Source of the DNA: Pyrenopolyporus hunteri
Taxonomy: Eukaryota > Ascomycota > Sordariomycetes > Xylariales > Hypoxylaceae
Assembly: GCA_902806595.1 (NCBI GenBank)
Contig: CADCXC010000014.1
Location: forward strand, 620,001-684,000
DNA: 64,000 bases
Reading direction: 5' to 3'
Shown: piece after piece, positions 37,520 to 48,435 of the stretch
How positions within the stretch are numbered: the first letter of the stretch is position 1
How the letters are laid out: each line of letters begins with the position of its first letter
Translations under genes and position numbers: made by a program
The notes under the pieces: generated by a model
Seen by the model: the letters and a program-made list of their open reading frames with translations, nothing else
What the model was told of the DNA's origin: nothing
The model's database searches: none

Positions 37520-39450
37520 GATGTCCTGCTACTCGAGTCGAAGTCACGGATGCTTGGGTTTGTACGGATTACATAGCAATATATAGGAGTAGTCCGCCTT
37601 CAGTCGACAATTTATGAGCACCTATTTAACGAGAAAGGGATGCTCGGAACCGTGACGCGCCATAATCAGCTGGTTTGCGGCGCTGTCGTCAGCAGCTTGC
37701 TAGAACGATATGGGAATAAACTATGCCTTAAAGATCGTCGCGGTTCTCTTTAGTTTGCCAACAATGAATACAAATGCGACTATACCGCCTGTCCATTCGC
37801 CAATCAACGCGTGGAATGCGAGCGTGGATTAGCTTTTAGCTCGTAGTAAAATGAAAGAAAGACATTTACAGAAGCATTAATGCGGCGTAGCTGAATGGAA
37901 TTGTCGGGATGGCACGTGCAAGTCTGGCCCAGCCCAGCTGTATAAATCCGATGCCTCCAACTCGGCATAGCATTGTGAGGGGTTGTGGCTAGTGCTTATT
38001 AAGGAGGCAGCTCTATCGCCTGTCCTTTGTATAGTGATGCTGTAACCGTGAATGTGGGCTTTTGGGCATTGTTGACTTTGATAACTTGGAATTGAGAGAT
38101 TTCGATATTTTTAGTGTACTTATGGGAGTGTATAAGAACATTGGCTTGACTTAATGATATTCTGGGTATGAATATACACTTAATATAGACACTTGTAGTT
38201 GAAAGACGGTATTGTGAGATTCATACCAGACAACTCGACGAGTTAGCCCTAGAGTAAGGGTTGAAGCTTCCGATATTGACCGAATTTATTTCTTAAGTAT
38301 AATCGGTTCTAATTTTATAATAAGAAAGCGATTTAGACCTCAACCTACCTAAGTACTCATCTCCCCAATTACATATATCCATTAGAGGTCGCACGTGTGT
38401 CCATGCAGGTTTAATGGGTTGTAAGGTTGGCGTTTGTGGAATCCGGTTGGGTTACATAATCCGACTAGCTGCATATATCTTAGGAGCTGAATTCCCCGGT
38501 TTTGATCTTCTCCCTTCAACCAACAAAATTCATCGATCCGATGGGCTAATGTGAACACACTCTCGGTCTATTGAGGTTTACACATTGGCCCCCTCAACTG
38601 ACATCGAAAGTGCTCGACATGATTCCTAGGGTTCTCCGGCCCCGTGGTCTCTGAATATGTAGTGTCCGTTGAAAAGTTTCGTGTATCTCAGCGAGGTCGC
38701 GGTCCACGTGCTCGAGCTCTCATCGCGGTAACGATCTCGGAGTTAAGAGGCACATGTTCGTGGTGGTGGCTTCAAGTCAACTTCCAATAAAGCCAGCCAA
38801 TAGCTTCGTCGGATACGGGAAGCAGTGTCCCGTCAAGGGGCTATGGAACTGTGAGAGACCTGCCGGCAAGGATCAGGAGGGTTGTGAGAGAGCCGAGACT
38901 CAGATGTCGCATATGAGGGATGGGCTGCACAGGCCCATCCACCACAGCACGTTGCTGCGTTCGGCCTCCTGATTGGCTCCCCGTCCACCTCAGCCAATGC
39001 CAGAGCTCGAATTGATCGCGTGCCTCGAGTCGACACCTTTCAATGCTTTCGTCGAACTTGGCCAAATTTTTTTGCCATGTTCAACGTACATCTAGATGCT
39101 GGCCCCTCTCATCATCAGCTTTTTTGTGATCGCAACCATCGCCTCGTCGCCGTCTACGTCTATTTCTTCTTCGACTTCCAACCATGACCTCGTGAACAGG
39201 GAACTGTTCCTCCTTATCACGCCACCTACCCCTTTGGCACCTTGCACCTTCGTGACGACCTTGCTGGCCCTTCACACGTGGCTACAGCCATCTTTGGTCT
39301 TTAATCAAGACTTTGACCCGGATTCCGAATTTGAGTTACAACTCCGTCTATTTTGCCTTGAGAGACCGTTGAGCACTGTGCTTCGAGGCGGTAACGTATA
39401 CACTCCTCTAATTTTGTGACGAGCGAGGGTCGCTTAACAGACCATTTAAA
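37520..39450. other. Divergent promoter region between carboxylesterase and bHLH gene
   Basis: 1.9 kb without a supportable independent gene. CCAAT-type boxes lie near 38798 (AGCCAATAGC), 38972 (GATTGGCTCC, reverse) and 38993 (AGCCAATGCC). A 107-codon ATG-initiated ORF at 39096-39419 lies just before the bHLH start and is listed separately. Confidence 0.5.
39096..39419 (+). CDS. Possible upstream ORF in the bHLH leader
   Basis: A 107-codon frame starts with a true ATG and stops 31 nt before the bHLH start codon. The N-terminus (MLAPLIISFFVIATIASS) is hydrophobic, followed by Ser/Thr and then ordinary sequence. I recognise no family. It may be a regulatory upstream ORF, a small secreted protein or chance. 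Confidence 0.25.
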   Translation: MLAPLIISFFVIATIASSPSTSISSSTSNHDLVNRELFLLITPPTPLAPCTFVTTLLALHTWLQPSLVFNQDFDPDSEFELQLRLFCLERPLSTVLRGGNVYTPLIL

Positions 39451-40712
39451 ATGACACGTCTACGAATGCCGCCGACGCCTGCGTCCTCCACTGAGATAAA
39501 GGGCCAGGACCACTCGCACCAGCTGTCCACATTGCAAGTGTCCTTTGAATTGCCTCCGTCGGCCATAGGATCAAATGCAAAATCACAGCAGTTCAGCTCT
39601 GGACCCAAGACATCGCCTGTGTCACCCTCTACTAAGACTCCCTACCCAGTCCAGCCAAGCGAGACGGTCAAGTCGAGGAGACGCACGTCCACCACGCAGA
39701 AGGAGGCGTTTGCCTTACCTCCTCCGCCAACGAGATCTCGCAGGATCATCCAGATGAAACCCCGGCCCCAAGAAGACCCGGCCGAGCAAGCATCCTCAGA
39801 CAAAGCGGCGTCAGGTGGCGCTAGCAAGAGCGCTACCGGTGCCGGGGCAAAGAAGAAGCAGCCGTCGGCTACTAGCGCGGCCGGTAGGAAAATGGCGAGG
39901 AAGACGGCGCATAGCTTGATAGAGCGCCGCCGGAGATCGAAGATGAACGAGGAGTTCGCGGTGCTGAAGGGTTTGATACCTGCGTGCACGGGCGACATGC
40001 ACAAGCTGGCCATTCTCCAAGTACGTTGTCCACTTATACGAAACTCGTCCTTTCATGTTCCCATATACTAACAGTTGCCTCACCACAGGCTTCGATCGAG
40101 TATGTGCGATACCTAGAACTCTGCATCAAACAGTTGAAGGAGCAGCGCGACGACCAATCGGCCACGCCTTCTCCCTCGCAATTCAAGCCCACCGCGCCAA
40201 ATGACCGCGATGCGTGCGACGTAGACGACGGGGAGGAAGACGACAACGACGACGACGGCGAAGGCCGGCAAGACGAGGACGTCGAAATGGCCGGCTCCGA
40301 GGCCCCGTCGCCGGTATACGCGCAGACCCCCGCGCGCTCCAGCCAGTCGTCCATATCGCCGGCCCTCGTCGCCCAGGACGCGCGGGGCCGGCAGCACTCC
40401 TATTCGTCAGCCTCCGGCGAGTACAGCCTCTTCGGCCGCAGCAGTTTCAGCGGGCCGTCCGCCCTGTCGCTCGCGTTCGGCGCCCAGGACTACCCGCCGC
40501 AGGCCCGGGGGTCCGTGTCCGCGTCGTCGCAGTCCCAGTCCCAGTCCCAGTCGACGCTCACGAGCCCGGCTCTCAGGCCCCAGCGGGAAATCGACCACGA
40601 GGCGTCCGCGGCGCTGCTGATGCTCAATGCGGATCGCAGGGGGCCCGCGGCCGCGAGCGCGAGCAGTGCCCCCGGGAGGGGCTTGAGTGTTAGGGATTTG
40701 CTAAGCTCGTGA
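39451..40712 (+). CDS. bHLH transcription factor
   Basis: DNA-binding regulator with one basic helix-loop-helix domain. Exons are 39451-40020 and 40089-40712, with a 68-nt intron (GTACGT to CACAG), giving 397 aa. The intron falls inside helix 2, between HKLAILQ and ASIEYVRYLELCIKQLK. The basic region HSLIERRRRSKMN has H154, E158 and R162, the residues that read CACGTG-type E-boxes. The N-terminus is Ser/Pro/Lys-rich; the C-terminus has an acidic run, a (SQ)n run and a short conserved-looking end (RGLSVRDLLSS). The second exon is strongly GC-rich. Fungal relatives regulate development, sterol or glycolytic genes; which applies here cannot be told. Confidence 0.92.
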
Positions 40713-41455
40713 GATGCGTTGTGGTTTAGTGGTGGTGGCCCGGTGCTTCGTTTTACCTTAGGTGCTTTGTATTATGCAACCTCGACACAGTCCGCTCTGG
40801 TGCGTGGGGTTAACTTATGACTTGGTATTGGGTTGCCGTTGTTTCTGTTGCTGTGTTTTTTCCAACGAACAGGGTGGCTGACTGGCTGGCTGGCTGTGTG
40901 TATTTGCATTTGCATCCGGGGAAACTTGGGCCTGTGTGTGCGTTGGGTGTTAAAGGGGGTATGGTATCAACGTCAGACTACGGTTAAATTCAATAAGGGG
41001 CACGTTGCCAGTACTTGTTATATAGGTACCTACCGAGGTATGTGGGATAGATTTGGTTGCCATACTTACGCCGGTAGTAGGCCAGGGCAATAGGTCTATC
41101 CTGTCCGATAGAGCAAAAAGGGAATGTATGGCGCTTGTCTTATCGTGTTTTTTGAGGGTTAAACCTCTTAGGTGAAGGTAATAGCATATATAATGGGGGT
41201 TGATACTTGCTATTCGGGCTTGCCATGGGTTTTGCTCTACGTTTTACCTAGGGTCTAGATATATACCTAGGTAGGCAGGTTAAAGTTGGAATCTCGCTTG
41301 GGCGACAAAAAACGTTACGGAATGGGATTTACTCGATAGGCTTGAATCCATCTGGGTACCAATCTTATTTCAGTTGCTATCCTTTTAACCTGGTATTTCC
41401 CCCCAGACCTCTACACACGTATTGCTGGTGGTCATGTATTAATGCGAGAGACTAC
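40713..41455. other. Convergent 3' intergenic region (bHLH / FunK1)
   Basis: 740 bp with GGCT repeats near 40875-40893 and CCTAGGTAGG words near 41268. No gene seen. Confidence 0.6.
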
Positions 41456-43794
41456 TTACTGTGCCGTCATCCTTGCGTTCATGTCATCTTGAGCTTCCCG
41501 AAGAATATTCCTCATCTGGGTATACAATCCCGTGTTCTCCTTCTTCCATCTTTTCCCATCCGGAAACACGACCCGCCTAAGCTTATTAACCCATGGAACT
41601 AATGGTTTATAGTATGGGGTGAAATATCCGCTCGCGTTAATGAGAAAGTCCTCTTCGTCATCGATTTCGGCCTTTTTCATCCCGATCAATTTATTGTCAT
41701 TCTCGTAATTCCAACTCTCGAATGCTGTCGATCCGATATCTCTTCCTGGCCCGTCAAAATGAACACATATCCAGAATAGCACCCAGAAGAAAGATTCGAG
41801 GTCATGCATAAAAGAGTGTTGATGGCCTAATAGTGCTCCAATAGCCATGAACGCTCTGGTTCCGGTTTTGCCATGCGCACCTGATGCGCCATCTCGTTGT
41901 TGTCTGATGGCAAGGTCGAGGTCAATTAAGAATGAAGGCCACGAGGGATTGTTAGGATCTTCGTTTATCATCAAATTATTTACTGAAATATCTCGATGGA
42001 GTAAGCCAGCTTTATATAAGGATTCGTGTCCTTTGATGCATCCCTCTAATGCAGCAAGGAGGGCTGCTGGAGAGCTTGCTTCATAAATAGGCTTCCCGTA
42101 GTCGCGAACGATTATCCGCCGATGAACTCGGTTAGGTAGGGGATCGTTGTCGGCCTTAGTCGGAGATGAGGAATAAAGCCGTTTACTAGCTGGCACAGGG
42201 AAACCGATCTGGCTGGATGACCGCTTCGTCCCGGAGCTATGACTACTTCGGCTCTTCCTTAAATCATCTATTACTCTCGCGCCAGATCGGAGAATAGAGC
42301 GTCTGGGTTGGTAATTTTTTGCCTCTATGATGTTCATCCCGCCTCGAATATTATGTTGAATATCGTCCGCTTGGCCGCGGATGCCGATGGTTTGGTGATG
42401 ATAATACCGGGCGACGTTGACCACTTCTTGGTTAGTGGCATCCCGGAGCAGCTCGCCTTCTTCGTCCCGCTCAATATACTGCCAGGAATCCTTTATCACG
42501 AGCGGTGCTTGGGTGGGGTCTCCATCGCGATGAGCTTTCCAGCATGTTGTTGCGCGACCGGCAACGCAGCGGGCGCGCTTCATTAACTTATCAATCACCA
42601 ATCTCTCTATTTGACCATTCCGTTCAATATCGATATACCGATGGCCGTTTTCGGTAACGATTGTAGGGTCGAATCCGAGGTCCTCCTCGTCCATCCAGAG
42701 GAACGCGAGGATGGCAGAGATAAACTGCAGCCCGTCCTTATTGATATCGAACTGGTCGGATGCGATACCTCCGAGACGATCGAATTCCCATATCCTCATA
42801 ATAGATCCGCAAAGGGTAAACCCTAAGACGAAGCGACGATTGTCTTGAGTAGCAAGGACTTCCCTAGCGTACCTTCCTAGATCAAGCCACGCCTTCGATG
42901 ATATATCTGCGGATGGGTTGCTTTTAAGCTCTCCGGGTATGAGAATCTGAGACCAGTGGCAGCGAGAACCCCTTCCAGCGTCTGGGTCGCTAACGAAGCC
43001 GATGTCTAGCTTGCGCTCAGCCGTAGAACCCTCAATGGGCTTATTTGGCTGTACCAATGGCCGGCGTCGGCGCAATAGCTTCGGTTTATAAGGCTCTGCG
43101 AACTCCGTCAGCTTTTCGCTGGTATCGGCGAACCAAGCTAGCACCCCATCTTGATTTGCATCTTCTGGCCATCCGCGCCATCCTCTATGAAAGAGAGGAT
43201 CGTTGCCTTCGGTACATCTTTTGAAGACATTCTGGGATGCTTCATCAAGGCCCGCAATGCGTCCAAAGAACGTCTCGCGGAATCCGGGGAGTCCGACATA
43301 AAGATTACCAAGTTCCAACTTAAGGACCCTGTCTACATCCTGGCGGTACTCGGACGAATTCATGAAGCTGCCCGTATTATGAAGCCATGGCGTCTGCTGT
43401 AAAGACGACGCAACCGATTGTCGAGGTGGGGTTGATTCGGTGACGGCTTTATAAGCTTGATTCCAGACAAGAACATCGCTCGGGGCGTCAACAAAAACCT
43501 CTTTCAAGAGGGGTTTGATAAGCCCGAAGTCAAAATTATCCGAGAAGGTGAATTTCGAGAGATCATCTTTAAGACTGCCGCGACCCGTCCTCGAAGGGAG
43601 ATGGCTCGAAGCGGGAAGGTTCTCCAAGAGAGAGAGAAGAACCCTACTAACAAGCCTTAGGTCTAATCAGCTGTTAGCGGCCCTGTGAATCACGAAAACG
43701 ACGTTCATTATACCCTACCATTCTGGCTAAGTTGATTTAGCGCATCCTCTGTGTTCGAGCATCCGTACTTAGCCCAGAAGGATTGGAAAAACAT
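41456..43794 (-). CDS. FunK1-type (fungal-specific) protein kinase
   Basis: Kinase-like protein of the FunK1 family, which is expanded in filamentous fungi and mushrooms; targets are unknown. Minus-strand exons are 43794-43719 and 43662-41456, giving 760 aa. The second exon alone opens only with TTG. A 56-nt intron (GTAGGG, branch GCTAACAG, end ATTAG) joins it in frame to a 25-residue first exon beginning MFFQSFWAKYGC. The N-terminal block DFGLIKPLLKEVF...VWNQAYKAVTES and the C-terminal lobe are typical of the family. The catalytic loop reads LLHRDISVNNLMI, and the metal-binding motif is DLDLA instead of DFG. The segment GTRAFMAIGALLG...HSFMHDLESFFWVLFWICVH is diagnostic. GRGSLKDDL near the start is polar linker. 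Confidence 0.9.
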
Positions 43795-45287
43795 ACGGCA
43801 TGAATCAAGTCCATTCCCAATGGGATATTCTTGGATGATGCCTGACCGGACTTGATCCATCACGGTAAAATGTGGTGGTTATTAGAGAAGAACCGCGTCG
43901 ACTTGCGAGAAAGTCGCGTTTTGGATGAGGTGGCACGTGCGCACCGCTGTTATCCGAAGTGGGGCAATTTGTACAAACAATCCAAATCAAAATTCCAGTC
44001 AGTTTGCCTGGGTAGGTACCTAGGTACCTAGGTACCCAGGTAGAGGCCTAAACGTAAAGGCGTAGATATAACTTCAAAATTTCTATACAAGGAGTTCGTT
44101 TTATACAAGTTGAAAAATATCTCGAAATACCTATTCCCGAGTACGATATATATAGACGCCTCGTGACAATCCTTCACAACTAGCTACATACCTACCGAGA
44201 TAGTAATGTGCGGGTTGCGAGTAAAAGCAACCCCCTAAGGTCATGGATATTATATTGGTAGGTAGACAATTGCTTTTATAAAATGACTTTCCGTTTCGAG
44301 GGATTACTGAACTCGGCTTACTTTTCATTTTCCTCAATTTTAATTTGATTTATCAATTAGTCTAACAGCAAGCTCAAAATATCATCCAAAGGTATAACCG
44401 TTCAAAGTGACAACGTCACAATAGAAAATGCACATTACAAAACCACGGACATGGCCACATGCCTCAAGTCATCAAAAGACAAGGTTCCTCATCTAGACCT
44501 GGAGTGTCAGACGAGCCGTCCTTTTATCGCATTAGACCTTCTCGGTTCATGGAACTCAAGGTATGACTACAATGTACACGAGATTTCGCAGGTAATCGTG
44601 ATTTTTCAAGTTCTGATTCTCGCTTCGGTAACTCGTTAACGCCGTGGTCGCGTTACACCGGAGCCGTTCAACGGGTGACGAAAGACAAGTGTAAACCACG
44701 CACATAAATCCCTCAGCATACTACCCATCATCATCATCATCATTTCCTCTGCAGCAAGCCTAGCTGCTGAAGAGTATACCAAATCTGCGTCGACTCACCA
44801 AGAATTGAACAACATTACGTTTCGTATTATCTGCGTATACCAGCCCATGAGGGGTGGGTAACATTTCTTACGGGCTGCGAATATTTCCCGTAGACGCTAT
44901 TTCACGCGCGACCTGAATGGTCGGGTCCTGCCCGAGTGTCACCTTACGATATCTGACAGCTACGCTCTTCTGTGCGGAGGATTCCTGGCGAGCGCGGATT
45001 GATATCGTAAAGTTGACTGAACGATTGTGTATGGAAACGCCAAGAACGGGATGCCGAAAAGGGCTACGATTCTTCGCGACCTAGACTAGCTAGTTTCCTG
45101 TGTGAGGCCGCGCGACAATTCTTATACGGTGTCCCTGAGTAGGTACTTGCCCTATACGGTCTGCTACCGACGTAGCAACACCAAATCACTACGGAGAGCT
45201 AGGTACACGAGTTTAATTTGAGGGGACTGGGATTGAACTTGAATTCTAAACCCCCTATTTCTGTCGGATTATTTAACCTCCTTATGG
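43795..45287. other. Intergenic region between FunK1 gene and AT-rich element A
   Basis: About 1.5 kb without a recognised gene. It holds ACCTAGGTACC words near 44016-44040 and a CAT trinucleotide run near 44728-44745. Confidence 0.55.
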
Positions 45288-46728
45288 TGGGCCATTCCCC
45301 CCAAACCGCCAACCCGCCAAAACAACTGAAAATTGATGACATAAGCCGTAAAATAATTCTTATAAGTCAACCCACCGTTACTCGCACCACCCTAGTAAGG
45401 ACCACGCGTTTCCCATATAAAATCGCCAATTTCGCATATTCGTAATTAATTAAAAAAAATAGATATAAATAAACGATTTTCAAATTAATAATCTATAATA
45501 TATCGAAATAACGTATAAAAATTTTCATAAAATTATAAAATTATTTATAAGGTAAAAAATAAAAAAATAATTACGTTAATATTTTTCTATATAAAATATT
45601 AATAAAACTATTAACGTTTATAATTTTACGAATATTACGTAATAATTTTTAATTTTATTTATATATATATATATATAAAAACATATATATAAATACGTTA
45701 AAATAATATAAATATTATTTTTTTTAAATTAAATATAAAATAAAATATAAAAATATTTTTTAAAAAAATTAAAATTTAATATAAAAAAATAAAAAAAATT
45801 AAAAATATTTTTATAATTAATTTAAATAAAATATTATTATTTATTTTTTAAACGTTATATATATTTATATTTTAATATATAAATATAAAAATAAAATTAA
45901 AAATTATTACGTAATATTCGTAAAATTATAAACGTTAATAATTTTATTAATATTTTATATAAAAAAATATTAACGTAATTATTTTTTTATTTTTTACCCT
46001 ATAAATAATTTTATAATTTTATAAAAATTTTTATATATTATTTCGATATATTATAAATTATTAATTTAAAAATCGTTTATTTATATCTATTTTTTCTAAT
46101 TAATTACAAATATACGAAATTAACGATTTTATATAAAAAACGTATAATCCTTATTAAAATAATATAAATAATAATAAATTAATTTATAAAAAAAACATAT
46201 AATTAATTAAATAAAATAAATAAAAATATACGGTTTAAAAATTTAAATATTTAAAAAATTAATAAATTTTATTATTATATTATAATATTTTATTTATTTT
46301 TTAACCTTTTCGTTTTAAAAATATTAATTATTAATATATAATAAATTATATTCGTAATTATTTAAATATTTATTTATTACCCGTATATTTATTTAATAAA
46401 TGTATAAACATTTCTCATTTTTATAAAAAAATATTATGATTTTAAAATTACTAATATATAATAAAATGGTATAATTATACGGTTATATACTTTTATGTAA
46501 ATTAAACACATAAAAATAACTTTATTACTATTATAATACGTATAAAAAAGTTTCCTTAAAAACCCGCTAATCGCATGTTATGTCATCTTTTCTCGCATTA
46601 TATCATCTTTGTCAATGCTAGACATGCGATTATGTCATCTTTTTCTAATCGTCTATACGTATATATATGGCTTATGTCATCTTCTTTTCAACGTTTTGGC
46701 GGGTTGGCGGTTTCATGGCAAATAGCCA
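45288..46728. mobile_element. RIP-degraded terminal-inverted-repeat element A
   Basis: AT-rich relic of about 1.44 kb. Its ends are inverted copies. The left reads TGGGCCATT then AAACCGCCAACCCGCCAAAAC at 45303-45323, and the right has the exact reverse complement at 46692-46712. A further match (GATGACATAAG) brings the terminal repeats to about 55 bp. The inside is a large palindrome plus about 480 bp of AT-rich sequence. No transposase frame survives. No clear target-site duplication is seen. Element B at 50600 has the same kind of ends, so this is a repeat family. It may be a miniature or fold-back DNA transposon; superfamily unknown. Confidence 0.8.
45352..46197. repeat. ~845-bp near-perfect AT-rich palindrome
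   Basis: The sequence from 45352 pairs with the reverse complement running back from 46197, centred near 45774, with almost no spacer. For example CGTAATAATTTTTAATTTTATTT in the left arm is repeated inverted in the right arm. In the outer ~90 bp the left arm keeps C and G where the right arm has T and A. GC content inside is only a few percent. Confidence 0.85.
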
Positions 46729-48435
46729 GCCGTCCTCCTCTCTTTGCTCGCCCCAAGAATTTCGATAACCCAACTTAGTCATCATCCAAGTCTACCCCTG
46801 AATAACTCCTGGATGGCCCCTGTACAATCCCGTCCCTGAGGCTTTCTGAGGCTCCTTAGCGGGCGCCCAATGTTTCTTCGCCTACGTCGACGCTAAGTGG
46901 TGCGCTTAAGCAGGGTAAAAGCGTGAGATTTTAAGCGGTAACATGTCATTGGCCCGAGCAGCGACGGCTTCACTACTACCAGATACGCGCAGCTTGGGTC
47001 GAACCAACGCCGCCGTCTGCGATGACTAGCATCGAGCAGCGTTCGGGTGTACATCCCTATGCAACCGAAACTACGATATTAGTACGTGGACGAATGGATT
47101 TCTACCTCTTATCGTTCCTGATTCCCTCGTGCGACCGTCGATACTAACTATGCTGGGTTTAAGCAATGACGAACGAGTTGACCCATGTGTGGATCATAAC
47201 GGGCCTTTTCGCATAAGTGCGTTATACGCGGTAATTTTTTTCGGTCCACGATCAGGGGTAAGAGACCCCGCAGAGGACGACTTCGCTCATTTCTTTTTTT
47301 AAGCCTCTCTTACTCCAGCCCCCCCAAACAAACCCCCAAACCCCGAGAATGGGGGTCCCCACGGGTTGGGTCGTTCATGTGTAATGACGTCGCCCCTCGT
47401 CCCCCAGTTCTTGCCGGGTATCTCATGCTACGTACGTACGTCGCCGAGGACCCCTTGTTGAGGGCCAGGTTAGGTAGAAATGCAGAATTTCCCAATGTGC
47501 TTACTACTACGTAGTACTTACGAAGATGTCTAAACAACTCTGTCGAGGATCAAGAGATGAGGTGATATCTTTTCCCGAATGATTCCGGCTATGTGGAAGG
47601 TTGCCCCAGCTCCTCGCATGCGACTTCGCCTACCAACAGATTGTGCATTGTGGAGAGATCTCGGGGTCGCTGGAATGCAGAGCAACCGAACAGTTCCATG
47701 CCCACGGGGGGCTCTAGGGGGCCATGCGGGCCCAGATTTAACTCGTCCGTCAGTCTTATTCGTTCCCGCTCTCTCGTCTCTGTTGAAAATGCCACCAAGT
47801 GGAGAGACGGGGCGGGTATCATTCTCGGCAAAATTGGGTCATCTTTTTTAGCAGCATTATTACTACAGTCGTTCTCTGACACTCGCCTCCTTATACAAGA
47901 TGAGGCGGATTCGAGATAGACGCTGTCATTGGTCCGGGGACGACCGTGCCAATAAGACTAACAATGAACCGCTAAAAAGCTTCGTGCAAATTAGGTGCGG
48001 TAAGGTCAAATCACCTGATACCGTGAACCCGGGCTTTTGAGGACTTTTTTTCGTGGGATGACGCCGTAGCCTAGCTGTTGGCTTTGAGACTCCACTGCTG
48101 CTAAGTCGCGATTCCCGTCTGATTGGATAACTCGACTTACAATGAACGGAATATGGGATGATGTATGTATCGAATATCCCTGTCTCGACTGTATAGTGCC
48201 GGCGTGGTACTTTAACATGCGACTTTGAACTTCCCGGCCTTCGAAGTGGCTCGGCCTAATAGGGAATACTATGCCAGTTAAATGCCCAGGTTTTCTACCC
48301 GTTATATAAAGGACCTTTGCCCTTTAGTTTGTATCTCGGTGTTCCACTCCGACAACCCATTCCCCTCGAGTCTCCTTCCCGTCTCTTGAGCACGAATCTA
48401 AGGAGAAGAGACGGTTTGTAGGCGCTTACGACAAG
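46729..48435. other. Upstream region of the sugar-porter gene
   Basis: 1.7 kb of normal composition between element A and the transporter. No convincing gene. G- and C-rich runs such as GGGGTC and CCCCGC near 47255-47350 could be sites for a carbon-catabolite repressor of the CreA type, but this is a weak inference. Confidence 0.5.

Noticed and set aside
47579..47919. Overlapping 90- and 108-codon frames upstream of the transporter
   Set aside because: Open on both strands, low similarity to anything and no splice-linked partner; not supportable as a gene.
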